DNA of 64,000 bases from Pleodorina starrii (GCA_030267565.1 BRXU01000043.1:682001-746000), one strand, 5' to 3'; positions 9,771 to 22,600 are shown, counted from the first letter of the stretch. A program made the numbers and translations. The notes: generated by a model not told the origin, from the letters alone.

Positions 9771-11770
9771 TCACCACCGGCCCTCAAAGGAGACCCGCAC
9801 CGCCCACACCCGCCACCTGGGGGCCCCATCCCCATACTCATTCGCAGCGGTTTCTCCCGGCAGGAACAGATCCCGTTGCTGATGTGGCAATTCCACGCAC
9901 GCTGTGACAAACTGCGCGAACTCGCCCTCACGGGGGCACAGCACCGGCCACCACACCGCCGACTTCCAGACTGGTAGAACGACCGTACTGGTTGCCGCCT
10001 GGCTCTTCATAAACTCCAGCACTCTGCCCACCAAAGCAAACGGTGGGTTACACCAGTTGTTTTCTTTCCCCCACATTTGCGAGAAGCAGTTCACTGCCTC
10101 TGCACCGGGGCACCGGTACAAGGAGTTGAACCGCTTTAGCTGGGTGTTCCCGGCCGACGCGAATCGGTCCACCGTGTGTGGGCCCCACTTTCGGTCGAGG
10201 ACCCCAAACCAGACTGGGTTCAGCTTCCAGTCATCCCCGTCCTTCAGCTTGCTGAAGTAGTCAGCAACCTCATTTAACTCACGAGGGATCCACGACACGC
10301 TCAACTGCACCTGGTGCTCCTTGCACCACCAGAAAATCTTCAGCGCCCACTCCTGCAAATGTGCCTTCCGGCTGCCGTGATCAACGATACGCTCCGCATT
10401 CTGGCTATCCGTCAGCAGGTGCACTCGCCGCCCATTCAGCTCATCCTTGAGGGACTCAAGAGAGAAGAAGATAGCCGCCAGCTCACGGTTACCCGACGAC
10501 GTGCGACGCATGTCCCCAGACAAGTAACCTCGCGCGGCCGGGTGCACCCTGCGCAACCCGGGGCCCGACACAACACCCGCCCAGCCGGTGGCGCTGGCGT
10601 CGGTGTTAACCTCGAGCGTGTTGACTTCCGGGGGCCGCCGGATCGGGCTCGTCAGCCGCTCCCGGTCCAGCGACTGCAAGAAGAGCAGCTCTTCTCGTAC
10701 CGCCGGGGTAACCGTGACCTCACTCGACCATCCCCAACGGTCGGGCAATAGGGCAGTCGATGCCCGCGTGAAGAGACGCCCCAAGCGCCCTATAACGACG
10801 TACATGCTCACAGCGTGCCCCACGACACGCGCCAGGGTCCTGGCCGGAATGCTAGGCCGTGCCAGGGCCTCATCAACCGCTCGCGGAAGGACTCCCAGCG
10901 GTCTTGCGGGATAGCGAACACCCCTTTTGCGCTATCAACCAAATACCCCAAACAGCGCACCACCGATGTAGGCGACAGCACGCTCTTTTCTTTATTCAGG
11001 GCGACACCCGCCCGCTCAAATTCGCGGACAATCTCGTCTCGCCGCTTAGAGGCCGTGGCGCGATCCGGCCCCAACAAAAACAGAAAGTCGTCTAGATAGT
11101 TGATAAGGCGAAAACCCTTGCCCCTCAGGTACGCTGAAAATTCCCGCATAAGTTTCGAGAATGCCCACGGGGCGGACACAAGCCCGAAGGGCAGTACGGT
11201 AAACACGTAAAACCGGCCATCCCATTCGAAGCCTAGGTAATCGCAGGTGTCTTCGCGCATTCGGAGCTGCCAATAGGAGTTAGTAAGGTCGGCGCTAATA
11301 AGCAAGTCGTTCGGCTGGAAGATTTGCTCCAAATCAGTCAGCTTCTCGAATTTGAACTTGGGGCAGTATACGTACTGATTGACGTACCGCAAGTCAAGGA
11401 GGAGGCGGAATTTGCCGGGCTGCCAGGGCTTCGGTATCGCATTTAACGGGTTAACGACTCGTGGGCGCGCGCTAACCTGCCGTACGGCCCCTGCTGCCAG
11501 AAGCGCCTCGACAGATTCGGTGACGAAGGCACGCTGCTCCATCGCCCCTTGGTGGTTTCGCATGACCTTCGGTGGCGGTGTAACACCCGCCTGTTTCCAC
11601 CACAACGGGAACCCTTGCTGCACCCATTGCTTTGTCCAAGAGCTGGAGCAGACCGAAAGCCACCAGCTGGCGTTCACATTGATGTTGCCGGACGCGGCAG
11701 GCGGCGCGGCGCCTTGAACGACGTCACCACCCTCCCGGGACTCGGCCCAATCTGAACGCACGTTACACAA
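9771..11770 (-). pseudogene. DIRS reverse transcriptase-RNase H-DAM-like methyltransferase, frameshifted
   Basis: The first part (11770-10808) is the RT: NPLNAIPKPWQPGKFRLLLD, ISADLTNSYWQLRM and the catalytic box YLDDFLFLLG. The second part (10823-9771) is in another frame. It begins with the conserved ARTLARVVGHAVSM stretch, followed by RNase H (NTDASATGWAG, RELAAIFFSLESL, LLTDSQNAERIV) and a segment with WCNPPFALVGRVLEF. That NPPF motif is typical of the N6-adenine (DAM-like) methyltransferase found after RNase H in many DIRS elements. The two frames meet near 10850 and a single-base shift would join them. The enzyme would copy element RNA to DNA; the methyltransferase role is unknown even in intact elements. 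Confidence 0.88.
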
Positions 11771-12023
11771 GGGGAGCCGGCCACAAGCCGGGGCACAGTC
11801 ACGTAAGGCTCACCGGGCCTTCGAAAGTTCGATCTCACCCTCCACGAGGGGATCTGCGTCACACACCGGGACGCCATCACACACCAAGGCGGCGCACGGG
11901 CCTGCCTCCAGCCCGCCGATGGGCTACGCCGCTGCGGGGCGTTTTCACGACATGGCTCCACGCGAGCCGGATCAAGTCCCCCCGGCGGGGCCGTCCACAA
12001 CTCTCCCTCACGGACCGTCACTC

Positions 12024-13028
12024 TCACCGTGCTGCGGGCGGATTTGGGCACATGTTCGCGAAGTGCCCAAACAACTTGCACTTATAACACTGATCCGTCG
12101 GCTTTGGGACACGCGGGGGCTTGCCGCCGCCCTGACCGCCACCCGCGACCACGCCACCAAACTGCACTCCCGACACGAAGGGGAGCGCTTGGTGCGGTAG
12201 CAAACCACCCTGCCCGGGGCCAAACCCGACCTGGGCCTGGCCAAAGCCGGCACCAGGCGCCACGAACTGCCGCTGACGGAAACCCGCGCCCCCCTGCTTC
12301 TGCACCCCGGGCTTGGCAACCCTACGCTCACATTCCCTCTCCGCGGTGACTCGCTTGTGCGCAGAAAACAGCTTACTACGCTCCTCTTCGGACTTACAGT
12401 AGTCCGGCAGATCCAACGACTCAACCGCCTCCCAGCCCACTAACATGGCCTTGCGCAGCCGAGTGTTCAGATCCGTGAGCAAGTTCTCACCGTCCGTAAT
12501 GGCGTCGTTGGTTGCCTTCTCCAACTCCTCCATCTGCTCCGGTGGAGCATCGTCACGGCGCGCCTCGCGTTCGTCCTCCAGGCTGCGGTTGACCTTCCGG
12601 AATGCATGGTAGATTTGGTTCAGCTCACGGTTCTCACGCTTGAGCGCCTTGTGCTCCTTGCCGGCCTTGTTGACCCAGCTGTCGTTGACGTAGTCCAAGT
12701 CCTTGAATGGGCGCTCCATGACGCGACCCGACTTATCGGATACGAGAACTTTCAACGCCGGCTGCTCCATGGCCATCTCCAGCTGGGCGATATTAGCGCT
12801 GACGCTGGCCATTTGATTCTTCAAGGCGACGCAGGTGTCATACGCGGAGCTCACCGCCGCTGTGAACTTCTTTTTATTTGCACGAGCACCAGGGTCAGCC
12901 GCCAGCAGGGAGGCGGCCTTCTGGTAGTCGTCGGACCGCTCAATGGCGGTCAACTGGGCCTGAAGGTCTGTGTAGACCTTCTGTAGTTCTACCAGCTGGT
13001 CACTAAGTTTTCTCTTAGCTGGCATCAT
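12024..13028 (-). CDS. DIRS gag-like protein with CCHC zinc knuckle (about 334 aa)
   Basis: A nucleocapsid-like protein of the DIRS element. I start it at the Met pair at 13028/13025 (MMPAKRKLSDQL); an in-frame ATG at 13085 sits on the edge of repeat B and would add 19 hydrophobic residues. The N-terminal two thirds are charged and predicted helical or coiled coil (many Leu/Glu/Lys, e.g. KRENRELNQIYHAF). A Gly/Gln/Phe-rich linker follows, then CYKCKLFGHFANMCP near the C-terminus, a CX2CX4HX4C knuckle. Intact, single exon, about 250 bp upstream of the RT frame. Confidence 0.85.
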   Translation of the reverse strand: MMPAKRKLSDQLVELQKVYTDLQAQLTAIERSDDYQKAASLLAADPGARANKKKFTAAVSSAYDTCVALKNQMASVSANIAQLEMAMEQPALKVLVSDKSGRVMERPFKDLDYVNDSWVNKAGKEHKALKRENRELNQIYHAFRKVNRSLEDEREARRDDAPPEQMEELEKATNDAITDGENLLTDLNTRLRKAMLVGWEAVESLDLPDYCKSEEERSKLFSAHKRVTAERECERRVAKPGVQKQGGAGFRQRQFVAPGAGFGQAQVGFGPGQGGLLPHQALPFVSGVQFGGVVAGGGQGGGKPPRVPKPTDQCYKCKLFGHFANMCPNPPAAR

Positions 13029-13320
13029 AAGTACGCCAGCGAGCATTGCCACTAGGGTGACCTCTAGGCCGAAAAGGGGCAACATGGTAACCGACTGTGC
13101 TATCTGCCGCGGGGCGGTGTAATGGGCAGAAGACGCGGCGGAAACTTGTCAGTACTGACTATATGAACTCGCGAAATTGCTCTTTCCGTCGCACTCAGCG
13201 CGACTTGCACTTCGCTCTCACTGGTACGGCCCGGCCGTACCACCAACGAACAGCCGAGAACGCTCTCGGCAAATACACAGAAAACCTTGGTTTTCTTCGT
13301 TGCACTCAGAAAACCTTCAG

Positions 13321-14363
13321 GTCTCCACCAAGGCAAGCCCTGTCCCCACCGCATCACATCTGTCAAACCCAATTGAGAGCTCAGTCACGCACGCACGCAC
13401 CCACACGCCTGTTTGCTTGCACAGCAGTTACAAACACGCACGTCCATCGATCATATCACATTAAAAACCTAAAACCCTAAAAACCCTTATCACCCGTATG
13501 TCAGTGTAGCAACCCACCAAGATAAAAGCAGAAGCTCTAACGATTACGTACGTACGTACAGGCCGGTAAGATCCGAAAGGATCTACTTCCCCTACTCTGC
13601 ACACAGGGGCGGGCAGTGAAGCGGCCAAGACATGCCGCAATGAAGTCCGTGACCACGCTGTCCGGGTGTTAAATAAGATTGTGGTCACCAGGCGGCAAAT
13701 GGATCGCGCGCCGCTCGAGATGCAACAGCCGACGGGCACATAGCAACCAAAATTCGTTGTCAACCCCCACTGTGGCGGCGGGGGAGGACTGGGACCGGGG
13801 AAACTCGTCACCCCACCTCTTCTGCTTCCTTCATCCACGCCCCGGCCTCCGGTCGGGCGTATTTTTATTACTCTTACGTACAAGCAAAGGCTTCATCATC
13901 CTGCCACCTCAGTCATCCCAGCCCTGCTCCTCCGGGCGTGGCTGGTCAGTGTGGATGTACGTGTAATCGACGGGAACGGCCCCAACCATGTCGTTGAGGA
14001 TGAAGTTGCCCGGCCCATCAAAGGGGGTAAGTTCTACACCGAAAGTCAAGGCACTGCTTTCGGCCCGGGTGACCCGGGTTCAAGTCCCATGAAGGACATT
14101 GGGAACTTACCTGCACCCCATAGAAGGAGGTAATGGTTCATTGGCCGGCAACAGGGACTCCTAGCAATTCTCCCCGGGATCCCAGGATCGAAACAGGTCA
14201 GTAACCATTACCCGGGGTGTGATGAGAAAGGAGGGTGCCCACCCCTGTCCCTGTCCTGTCCGGAGGTTTACAAGACTCATCATATAGTCATCAGCACCAT
14301 CCAGCTGGCCCTTGGAGTCGCCCAGACGCCTGGCACGCTAGCTACTCAGCAGAAGTGGCAGCA
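13321..14363. other. Intergenic DNA between the DIRS element and the Plavaka gene
   Basis: No gene seen. It contains a short telomere-like tract (13463-13487), TACGTACGTACGTA near 13547, and a tRNA B-box-like string at 14075-14088 that does not fold as a T arm. It may hold the 3' UTR and end of the Plavaka-type element, but I could not find its terminal repeat. Confidence 0.4.
13463..13487 (-). repeat. Short degenerate telomere-like tract (CCCTAAAA)
   Basis: AAAAACCTAAAACCCTAAAA followed by ACCC: about three imperfect units of CCCTAAAA, the complement of the Chlamydomonas telomere repeat TTTTAGGG. It lies 143 bp from the right end of the DIRS element. Confidence 0.5.
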
Positions 14364-17300
14364 TCAGTGGAGCCGCCAGACAACATGTGTGTCCCATGTC
14401 CCGAGTCCGGGTTCCTCCGGAATAAAAAAAAAGAAGGGCCTGCCCTCCGTGGCAGCACCCTTCCACTTCTTGCTCGGTGCAATCCCTGGGATCTGCCTCG
14501 GTACAACACGCACAATGCACACCCTCTCCATCACGCTCTCCAGGGATACACAGCCGTATCCCTCCACGTCACCCGTCCGCCTGCGTACATGGCAGGCCAA
14601 AAGAGCAGAGTAGTAAGGCATGGTACCATGAAGGTTGCAACTAACAAGAGAAGACACAACCGAAGCCTGTCCAACCCAAGCCGGTCACGTCTGACATTCC
14701 CCTTCGAAAGACCTCCTGTGGGGATGTACCACAGCCGTTCCAGCCTTGAGAGTGTATCTACCCAGCCTCCCACGAAACAACTTACTTGTACCACACCAGC
14801 GGTCGCAGGTTCAGGGTTCTGTTCCAGACGTCCTCGGACGGGCCAAACCATCGCACGTACACGCCATTGACCTCCTTCCCACGCATCCTTGCCGTGAAGA
14901 GGAGCAAGCACCGGCCGTACCACGTGTCCGTGACGATCTCGGACAAGTCGTTCTGCCCGTCATGCTTACCAAAGCCCACATCACCAGTGCCCAACATTGA
15001 GAGGTCGCAGAACCCCTGGCGCTTAGATCCAGAGCCAAACAAGGCCGAGAATGCCCGTGCAGGTCAGATCAGGTTGCTTGTGCCGTACGGCTCGTAGAAC
15101 AACGCCACAACCCGCCGCAGCTCAATCTGCACGGTGGTGTAAGTCGCGTCCCACGCATATGTCAGGGATAGGCAGCATGCAAGCCAGAGCATGGCATGCA
15201 CGCACACATCCTGCGTACAACCGCAGCAAGCATTGTCCTCCACACCGTGGCCTGAGCTAAGCAGGACAAATGGCGCATACCGTGGCCTCATCCAGCTCGA
15301 CGGGTGCGATGTCCTGCCATTGCTCTTTCATAAACGCAGCCAGACACGGCCTGAAGGCCCGCGCCGCACTGGTGTCCGCCACGTCTCCTGCAGAAACAGC
15401 AGTAGGTGAAGAGAGCAACCCTCGGCTGCATGAACCCCTGCACAAACCCACTTTTATCAGCACCACTCACCGTCCCGTGTTGCACCTGCAACGGTACTCG
15501 CAACACGGTCCCATGCCAGTGTCCGCCCAGATCACCCCATGATGTGCTTCCGGGAGCACTGTGCCTCTGCACCCTGGGAATGGTGCAGGTGACAGTAGTG
15601 ACATGGCAGATAAGTCCACATACTACGTAATGTATGACGTAATTCCAGGATACTTACCACGCTGCTCCCCTTCCGTCCGCTGCCTTCCCTGTTGGAATAG
15701 AGAGCAAGTGCAATTTGTCTGCCACCTGCACACATCCAGTAGCGCGTAACGGATAGTAAACAGTTTCTCGAACCGCCATAGCTGATTGTGGACATTCAGC
15801 GCACCTGCTGGTTGTAGGTGTCATTCTTCTTGTTGGTGTTCATCCATGCCTTCCTGTTGTCCTTGACCAGGCTCTCCTTTGGGCCCGTGGTGGTGAGGTC
15901 CGTCATGCCGTACATGCGGACGTCTGCAGCGTACTTCCGCATGTGAAAGAACTTGGGGAAGTCCCAGTTCTTGGTGGGAAACACCTTCAGGATATCGCCC
16001 TGCAGCCTGCAAATACGTGCGGCAGTCTTGCATCACTGGATGGGAAAGCTGCACGGTTATGTAAGAATTGCCATTAACCCTACCCGGCCACGAGGTCCTC
16101 CAGCATCCGCATGCTTCCAGTGGTGTGCACATGGGTGTCCCTCAGTTGCACGTAGCGGGCGTACTCTGCGGGGCCAGGCCCGGGGCAAAGGGACAGCGGT
16201 TCAAGCCGCATATACAGCCTCCTCCCCAGTACATACCAGCATGCGCCCTGCCCGCATCCCCCGGCCACAGATCAAACAGCCCACAGGCACAGCCTACACA
16301 CCAAGTGCCCAGCCCCAGCACCCGTATCGGCTCCTACCTCCCCCCTCCCGGCACACGCACGGCGCACATGTGCATGGCACGCGCACACGGAGCCACCCCT
16401 TCCATCAAGGCTTACTCACAAAAAGCTCCACCACCTCGTCGGCCACCCCAAATTCCATCAGTCCGTACAGTGCAATGCCAATGAACCGCATTATGGCCTC
16501 GTTTTCCTGCAAAGGATGGGGTATAAATGGCATTGTTCCACCATTAAGTGCACCAATGGTTACATCAGCCCCCGTGCACGTACCTCGCCGCAGGTCTTAA
16601 TTGCCCAGAGGCTGTTAGCTGGGATCCGGCCGCCATAGTGCAGCCGGCGGTAAGATGACAGTCGGTCGTGGAGGATGCAGACCACACTTTCCTTGTGGTC
16701 ACGGCAGTTCTCGTTGATATAGTCCAGGAGGCAAGCGAACAAGTGCTTGGTCATGCCGTTAAAGCACTGATGCAGCGTGTCCGCCGCCACACAGCTGTAA
16801 ATGTCCGTTCCATGGAAGCCCCACAGTGCCACCTGCACGGCATGTGGTGTGCAGTCCGCCCGCGCAGTGGCTGTCCGTTAGTTGTGCAAGAGGGAAGTAG
16901 GGTGTTCGTTGCCGACGGTGGCTGGTGTGGGGGGATCACACTGCGGCCCCATGCATGCCCTTACATGAACTGTGTATCTGCTCTAGGCATGGTAGCACAA
17001 CCATACCATTCATGCATGGGTAATCGCACCTCGTTGGGATGGAACCCGAAGCCACGGCACAGGTTATCGTACGTGGTCTTCCAACCCCGCTGCTTCCCGG
17101 CCTCCAAGTCCAGCGCAACGGCCGTCACCTTCAAGTGCACGGAAGAAGGTGGCTTGGCTCGAACACGTGGGATGATGTGAACTCCAGCCCCGTTGGGGCC
17201 CACGTACCTTACACATCATCTCCTCCGTCCGTGCAGCTGGAGCTGCATCTGGCTTGATGAAGTCCTCGCGGGTAGCCAGTGTCGCCACGTCGCAGCGGGA

Positions 17301-17690
17301 TGCAGGGTAGTGGGCAAGACTTATTGCGTCCCACTGCTCCTGCAGGTCCGCCAGGAAAGCGCCGAGGACTTCACGGCACTCTCGGATGATGCCGTTGTGG
17401 TCGTACAGCCGCACAACACTGCGAAATGGGGTTGGTCGGTATTATTACCTGCTGCGAGCACCAATGTAATGGCATGTCAGGGGGGGGGCGTGCTTACCCT
17501 TTGCTGGCCTCCATGAGAACCTCAAGGGACTGGCGCAGGGCTTCCTGCAGCAGTTTGCGTCGCTGGTCCCTGAACTCCACACTGTCGGAGGACTGGCCTG
17601 CCGGGCGACCAAAAGATGGCACGAACGGGGTGAGCACACGACAGATCTGATGGAATAGTGCCACGTTTGCGCATCTGGGTGCATTACCTT

Positions 17691-17702
17691 CACTCTGGGA
17701 AA
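17691..17702 (+). repeat. Left terminal inverted repeat of the CACTA-like element
   Basis: CACTCTGGGAAA, preceded by target duplication CTT at 17688-17690. Confidence 0.85.
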
Positions 17703-17727
17703 AAGGGGGGGTCTGGACTCCGTAAAA

Positions 17728-18115
17728 TGGGGTGCCTATTCTCCGTAAAGTAACTGCACTTTATGGAGAATGGTTCTCCGTAAAGTGTCTCCGTAACGTC
17801 TCCGTGAAGTCTCCGTAATCTCACTACGAGATTACGGAGACCCTACGGAGACCCTACGGAGAGTATTTTACGGAATCTAAACCGTATTTTACGGAAGAGT
17901 CGACAACCCCAAAACTGCATTACGGAGAGTCTGCGGACAGCATTTTACGGAATGTAAACCGAAGATTACGGAATGTAAACCGTATATTACGGAGGAGTTG
18001 GCGACCCAGAGCCGATTTTACGGAGAGTCTATCTGCGGAGAGCAGTTTACGGAATGTAAACCGCTTATTACGGTATGTAAACCGCATATTACGGAATGCA
18101 AACCGCATATCACGG
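17728..18115. repeat. Left subterminal repeats (TTACGGA / TCCGTAA motifs)
   Basis: About two dozen TTACGGA or TCCGTAA-like motifs, many within the longer unit TTACGGAATGTAAACCG. They start in one orientation (CTCCGTAAA) and switch to the other, with a perfect hairpin CTCCGTAATCTC / GAGATTACGGAG at 17811-17839. Such clusters are the usual transposase-binding sites of CACTA elements. Confidence 0.75.
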
Positions 18116-19560
18116 AATTCATATTAAAAACATCGTAAACTGCACCACCGCGGATCCAGATCCCGAGAGGTATATCCGGTACGATGGTAGTGACAACCAC
18201 CGAATACGTGACCGAAAGAATCCTCTCAAGTGGCTGTCTGGGGTACGTAGGTGGCAAAGTTTTCAGTGACAAGATACCTTTTCACCTTTGTCCCCCAGCT
18301 AGGGATTGGGTTTGGCTAGTTCAGGCCGGCCTGGGCCAGACGGATAGTTCAGCCCGCTGCAGTCCAGGCCATACACTGGGCAGCACGCAGCAGGCCGGAC
18401 TGTGCAAGACGGGTAGAGATAGATGGCAAGGGCCGACAGGCCTGCATAGGCCGCATACACGCCCCGTCGTCGCTCGCCTTTGCGCTTTTCCCCTAGTTCG
18501 CTTGTTTGGGTTCTGAAGCCCACGGTAACCCATACGCTACTTACTTGAGAGGCAGCGAGCTGCTGGTCTTGCTCCTGGCCGCTAGCTCCCCCAGCACAGC
18601 TATTCCCGGCCGCTAGCTCCAAGTCCACTCCAAGGCTAGTCCACTTGTTCACACCAAAGCCGCTAGCTCCATGTCCGTGCACTCCATGCTGAACTGCGTT
18701 GGGGTAAGGGCATTGGGTTGATTACAGACATTAGAGACGGAAAACGCTTAGCTACACAGCTGTTAAAGACCATTGGCGCCAGTAATTATGATGTTTATCC
18801 TTACACGTTTCGCTCCTGGAATCGGTCCCTTGACAAAGTTCCGGCGTGGAAGAGACTGCCCACAATGTCCATTGGTACTCGGCGAACAGCGGGACCTTAT
18901 CGATAAGTCTGATAATTTCCGTAGCTTTTGTCACATGGTTACCAGTTACCTGAGGCAACCTGCGAGCAAATCTTGAACTTATTGAACCACTCGCCTTGCT
19001 TTGACTTTTGCTATCGGCAGTCAAGAATAAGCGTATAGGCAAGGGTGAGAGTAGTGCGCTATTCCCAATGCCTATTTATTATTATCTAAGTTAAATGTAG
19101 AAGGAAAGCGTATTTGCCGGCAACGCGTATAGTGGGACGGTCATTAGTTTCCGTACTGACATCGGGCTCCTGGCTCTTCTGAGCCATTAACACTCGAAAG
19201 GACACCTTCACCTTTACAACGCAATTTTTTATCTTTCATTGACGTTAATGTGGTGCGCATGGCCTTCCTGCGGCGTTTTGTCGGTGCACGCCTGAATGCA
19301 TCCCAACGCAAAATGACGGTAGTCGACATTTGTTGTGGTGTTCATGGTCCCGAGTCTCTTTAAGCATATACTTAAATTGTTGTGTTGCAATAGATCTGCG
19401 ACAGCACAGCTGTCAGCCATACCCGCCGAAACCTCCCGAAATACCCAAAGCCCCCACGTACACACTCTGTCTTTCTTCCCTTTCCACCCTGATAAGGCTT
19501 TGGGGCTGGGGCTAGGGTCTGAGGCTTCAGGGCTTTTGTTTGGCGGCTGGGGCTAAACAG
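18116..19560. other. Anonymous DNA inside the CACTA-like element
   Basis: Only short open frames and no recognisable domain. The sequence is less GC-rich than the repeats that follow. Confidence 0.4.
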
Positions 19561-19619
19561 TTAGGCATTGAGGTTGGAGCTCATCCTTGGACACTACTTG
19601 GCCTGAAGCTGGAGGGCTG

Positions 19620-22600
19620 GGCTTTGGTGTCTGGGGGTGTCTGGGGGTGGGGACTGGGAGCTCCAGCTGGGGTCCGAGCTTGAGGGAAGGCTGGGACCTC
19701 GGGCCAAAGGCTCATTGGGCGGGGCGGGGGTTGGAATTGAGTACTGGGGTTATGGGAACGTAAGGTTCATGGGCGTGCACGGAGCCGGACATTGGTGGCA
19801 GAGGCTCGGGGCTGGCGGGAGATGTGCCGGTGATTGATGCAAGGAGTACGTGCGGGACATGGGTTACGGAGTCTCGGACCTGGAGATTGGTGGCAGGAGC
19901 TGCTGGAACTGCAAATGGGTGCAAGAAGCTCGGGGCTGGAAGCTGGAAATAGATTGGAGGCTGGAGCTCAGGGCTGGAAGACGGACATTGGTGGCAGGGA
20001 CACATACAGGACTGGAGATGCGTGGCAGGGGCTGGGGGCCGGAGATTGATGCATGGAGAACAGGGCTGCACATAAGTGGCAGGGGCTCGGGGATTGGTGG
20101 CAGGGGCTCGGGGATTGGTGGCAGGGGCTCGGAGATTGGTGGCAGGGGCTCGGAGATTGGTGGCAGGGGCTCGGAGATTGGTGGCAGAGGCAGCAGATTG
20201 GTGGCAGGGGCTGGGGCCCGGGGATAGATTGGTGCAAGGAGCTCGGGGCTGGGGACAGGCAGGTGGAAGACGCTAGGGGCAGACGTTCGGCTGTAGTAGG
20301 GGCTTGGGGCTACAGATGGGCGGAAGGTGGGAGGGTCGAAGCTCGGGGACGGAGATTGGTGCAAGAAGCTTGGAGCTGGGACAGGTGGAAGGGGCTTGGG
20401 GCCGGACATGGGTGTGAGGGGCTCGGGGCCGGAGACTGATTCAACGAACTCGGGGCCGGACATGGGAGGCAGGGGCTTGTGGCCGGGGATTGGTGCAAGA
20501 AGCTTGGGGCTGGGGACAGGTGGAAGGGGCTAGGGGCCGGACACGGGTGGGAGGTGCTCGGGGCCGGAGACTGATTCAACGAACTCGGGGCCGGACATGG
20601 GAGGCAGGGGCTGGGGGCCGGAGATTGGTGGCGGGGGCAGCAGTTGGGTAGCAGGGGCTTGTGGCCGGGGATTGGTGCAAGAAGCTTGGGGCTGGGGACA
20701 GGTGGAAGGGGCTAGGGGCCGGACATGGGTGGGAGGTGCTCGGGGCCGGAGACTGATTCAACGAACTCGGGGCCGGACATGGGAGGCAGGGGCTGGGGGC
20801 CGGAGATTGGTGGCGAGGGCAGCAGTTGGGTAGCAGGGGCTTGTGGCCGGGGATTGGTGCAAGAAGCTTGGGGCTGGGGACAGGTGGAAGGGGCTAGGGG
20901 CCGGACATGGGTGGGAGGTGCTCGGGGCCGGAGACTGATTCAACGAACTCGGGGCCGGACATGGGAGGCAGGGGCTTGTGGCCGGGGATAAGTGCAAGAA
21001 GCTTGGGGCTGGGGACAGGTGGAAGGGGCTAGGGGCCGGACATGGGTGGGAGGTGCTCGGGGCCGGAGACTGATTCAACGAACTCGGGGCCGGACATGGG
21101 AGGCAGGGGCTGGGGGCCGGAGATTGGTGGCGGGGGCAGCAGTTGGGTAGAAGGGGCTTGTGGCCGGGGATTGGTGCAAGAAGCTTGGGGCTGGGGACAG
21201 GTGGAAGGGGCTAGGGGCGGACATGGGTGGGAGGTGCTCGGGGCCGGAGACTGATTCAACGAACTCGGGGCCGGACATGGGAGGCAGGGGCTGGGGGCCG
21301 GAGATTGGTGGCGAGGGCAGCAGTTGGGTAGCAGGGGCTTGTGGCCGGGGATTGGTGCAAGAAGCTTGGGGCTGGGGACAGGTGGAAGGGGCTAGGGGCC
21401 GGACATGGGTGGGAGGTGCTCGGGGCCGGAGACTGATTCAACGAACTCGGGGCCGGACATGGGAGGCAGGGGCTGGGGGCCGGGGATTGGTGCAAGAAGC
21501 TTGGGGCTGGGGACAGGTGGAAGGGGCTAGGGGCCGGACATGGGTGGGAGGTGTTCGGGGCCGGAGACTGATTCAACGAACTTAGGGCAGGACATGGGAG
21601 GCAGGGGCTGGGGGCCGGAGATTGGTGGCGAGGGCAGCAGTTGGGTAGCAGGGGCTTGTGGCCGGGGATTGGTGCAAGAAGCTTGGGGCTGGGGACAGGT
21701 GGAAGGGGCTAGGGGCCGGACATGGGTGGGAGGTGCTCGGGGCCGGAGACTGATTCAACGAACTCGGGGCCGGACATGGGAGGCAGGGGCTTGTGGCCGG
21801 AGATTGGTGGCAAGGGCAGCAGTTAGGTAGCACGGGCTTGTGGCCGGGGATTGGCGCAAGGAGATCGGGGCTGGGGACGATTGGAAGGGGCTAGGGGCCG
21901 GACATGGGTGGGAGGTGCTCGGGGCCGGAGACTGATTCAACGAACTCGGGGCCGGACATGGGAGGCAGGGGCTTGTGGCCGGAGATTGGTGGCAAGGGCA
22001 GCAGTTAGGTAGCAGGGGCTTGTGGCCGGGGATTGGCGCAAGGAGATCGGGGCTGGGGACGATTGGAAGGGGCTTGGGGCCGGACACGGGTGTGAGGGGC
22101 TCGGGGCCGGAGACTGATTCAACGAACTCGGGGCCGGACATGGGAGGCAGGGGCTTGTGGCCGGGGATTGGTGCAAGAAGCTTGGGGCTGGGGACAGGTG
22201 GAAGGGGCTAGGGGCCGGACATGGGTGGGCGTTGCTCGGGGCCGGAGACTGATTCAACGAACTCGGGGCCGGACATGGGAGGCAGGGGCTGGGGGCCGGA
22301 GATTGGTGGCGGGGGCAGCAGTTGGGTAGCAGGGGCTTGTGGCCGGGGATAAGTGCAAGAAGCTTGGGGCTGGGGACACATGGAAGGGGCTAGGGGCCGG
22401 ACATGGGTGGGAGGTGCTCGGGGCCGGAGACTGATTCAACGAACTCGGGGCCGGACATGGGAGGCAGGGGCTGGGGGCCGGAGATTGGTGGCGAGGGCAG
22501 CAGTTGGGTAGCAGGGGCTTGTGGCCGGGGATTGGTGCAAGAAGCTTGGGGCTGGGGACAGGTGGAAGGGGCTAGGGGCCGGGCATGGGTGGGAGGTGCT

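Larger units (their letters stand above)
8113..13320 (-). mobile_element. DIRS-order tyrosine-recombinase retrotransposon with split direct repeats (PAT/TOC-like)
   Basis: In minus orientation the order is repeat B, gag, RT-RNase H-methyltransferase, tyrosine recombinase, then repeats A, B, A. This is the split-direct-repeat arrangement of PAT-like DIRS elements (A1-ORFs-B1-A2-B2). A copies are 104 bp and B copies 236 bp, equal in length within each pair. No target duplication is expected: integration uses the element-encoded recombinase, and CAG is shared by both outer junctions and the inner B/A junction. The copy is structurally complete but has frameshifts in the recombinase and between RT and RNase H. 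Confidence 0.9.

Noticed and set aside
14075..14088. GGGTTCAAGTCCC, like a tRNA B box
   Set aside because: The flanking bases do not form a 5-bp T stem, and no acceptor stem or anticodon arm is present.
20082..20200. Regular short direct repeats resembling a CRISPR array
   Set aside because: The 21-bp units are contiguous with no unique spacers, and the context is eukaryotic.
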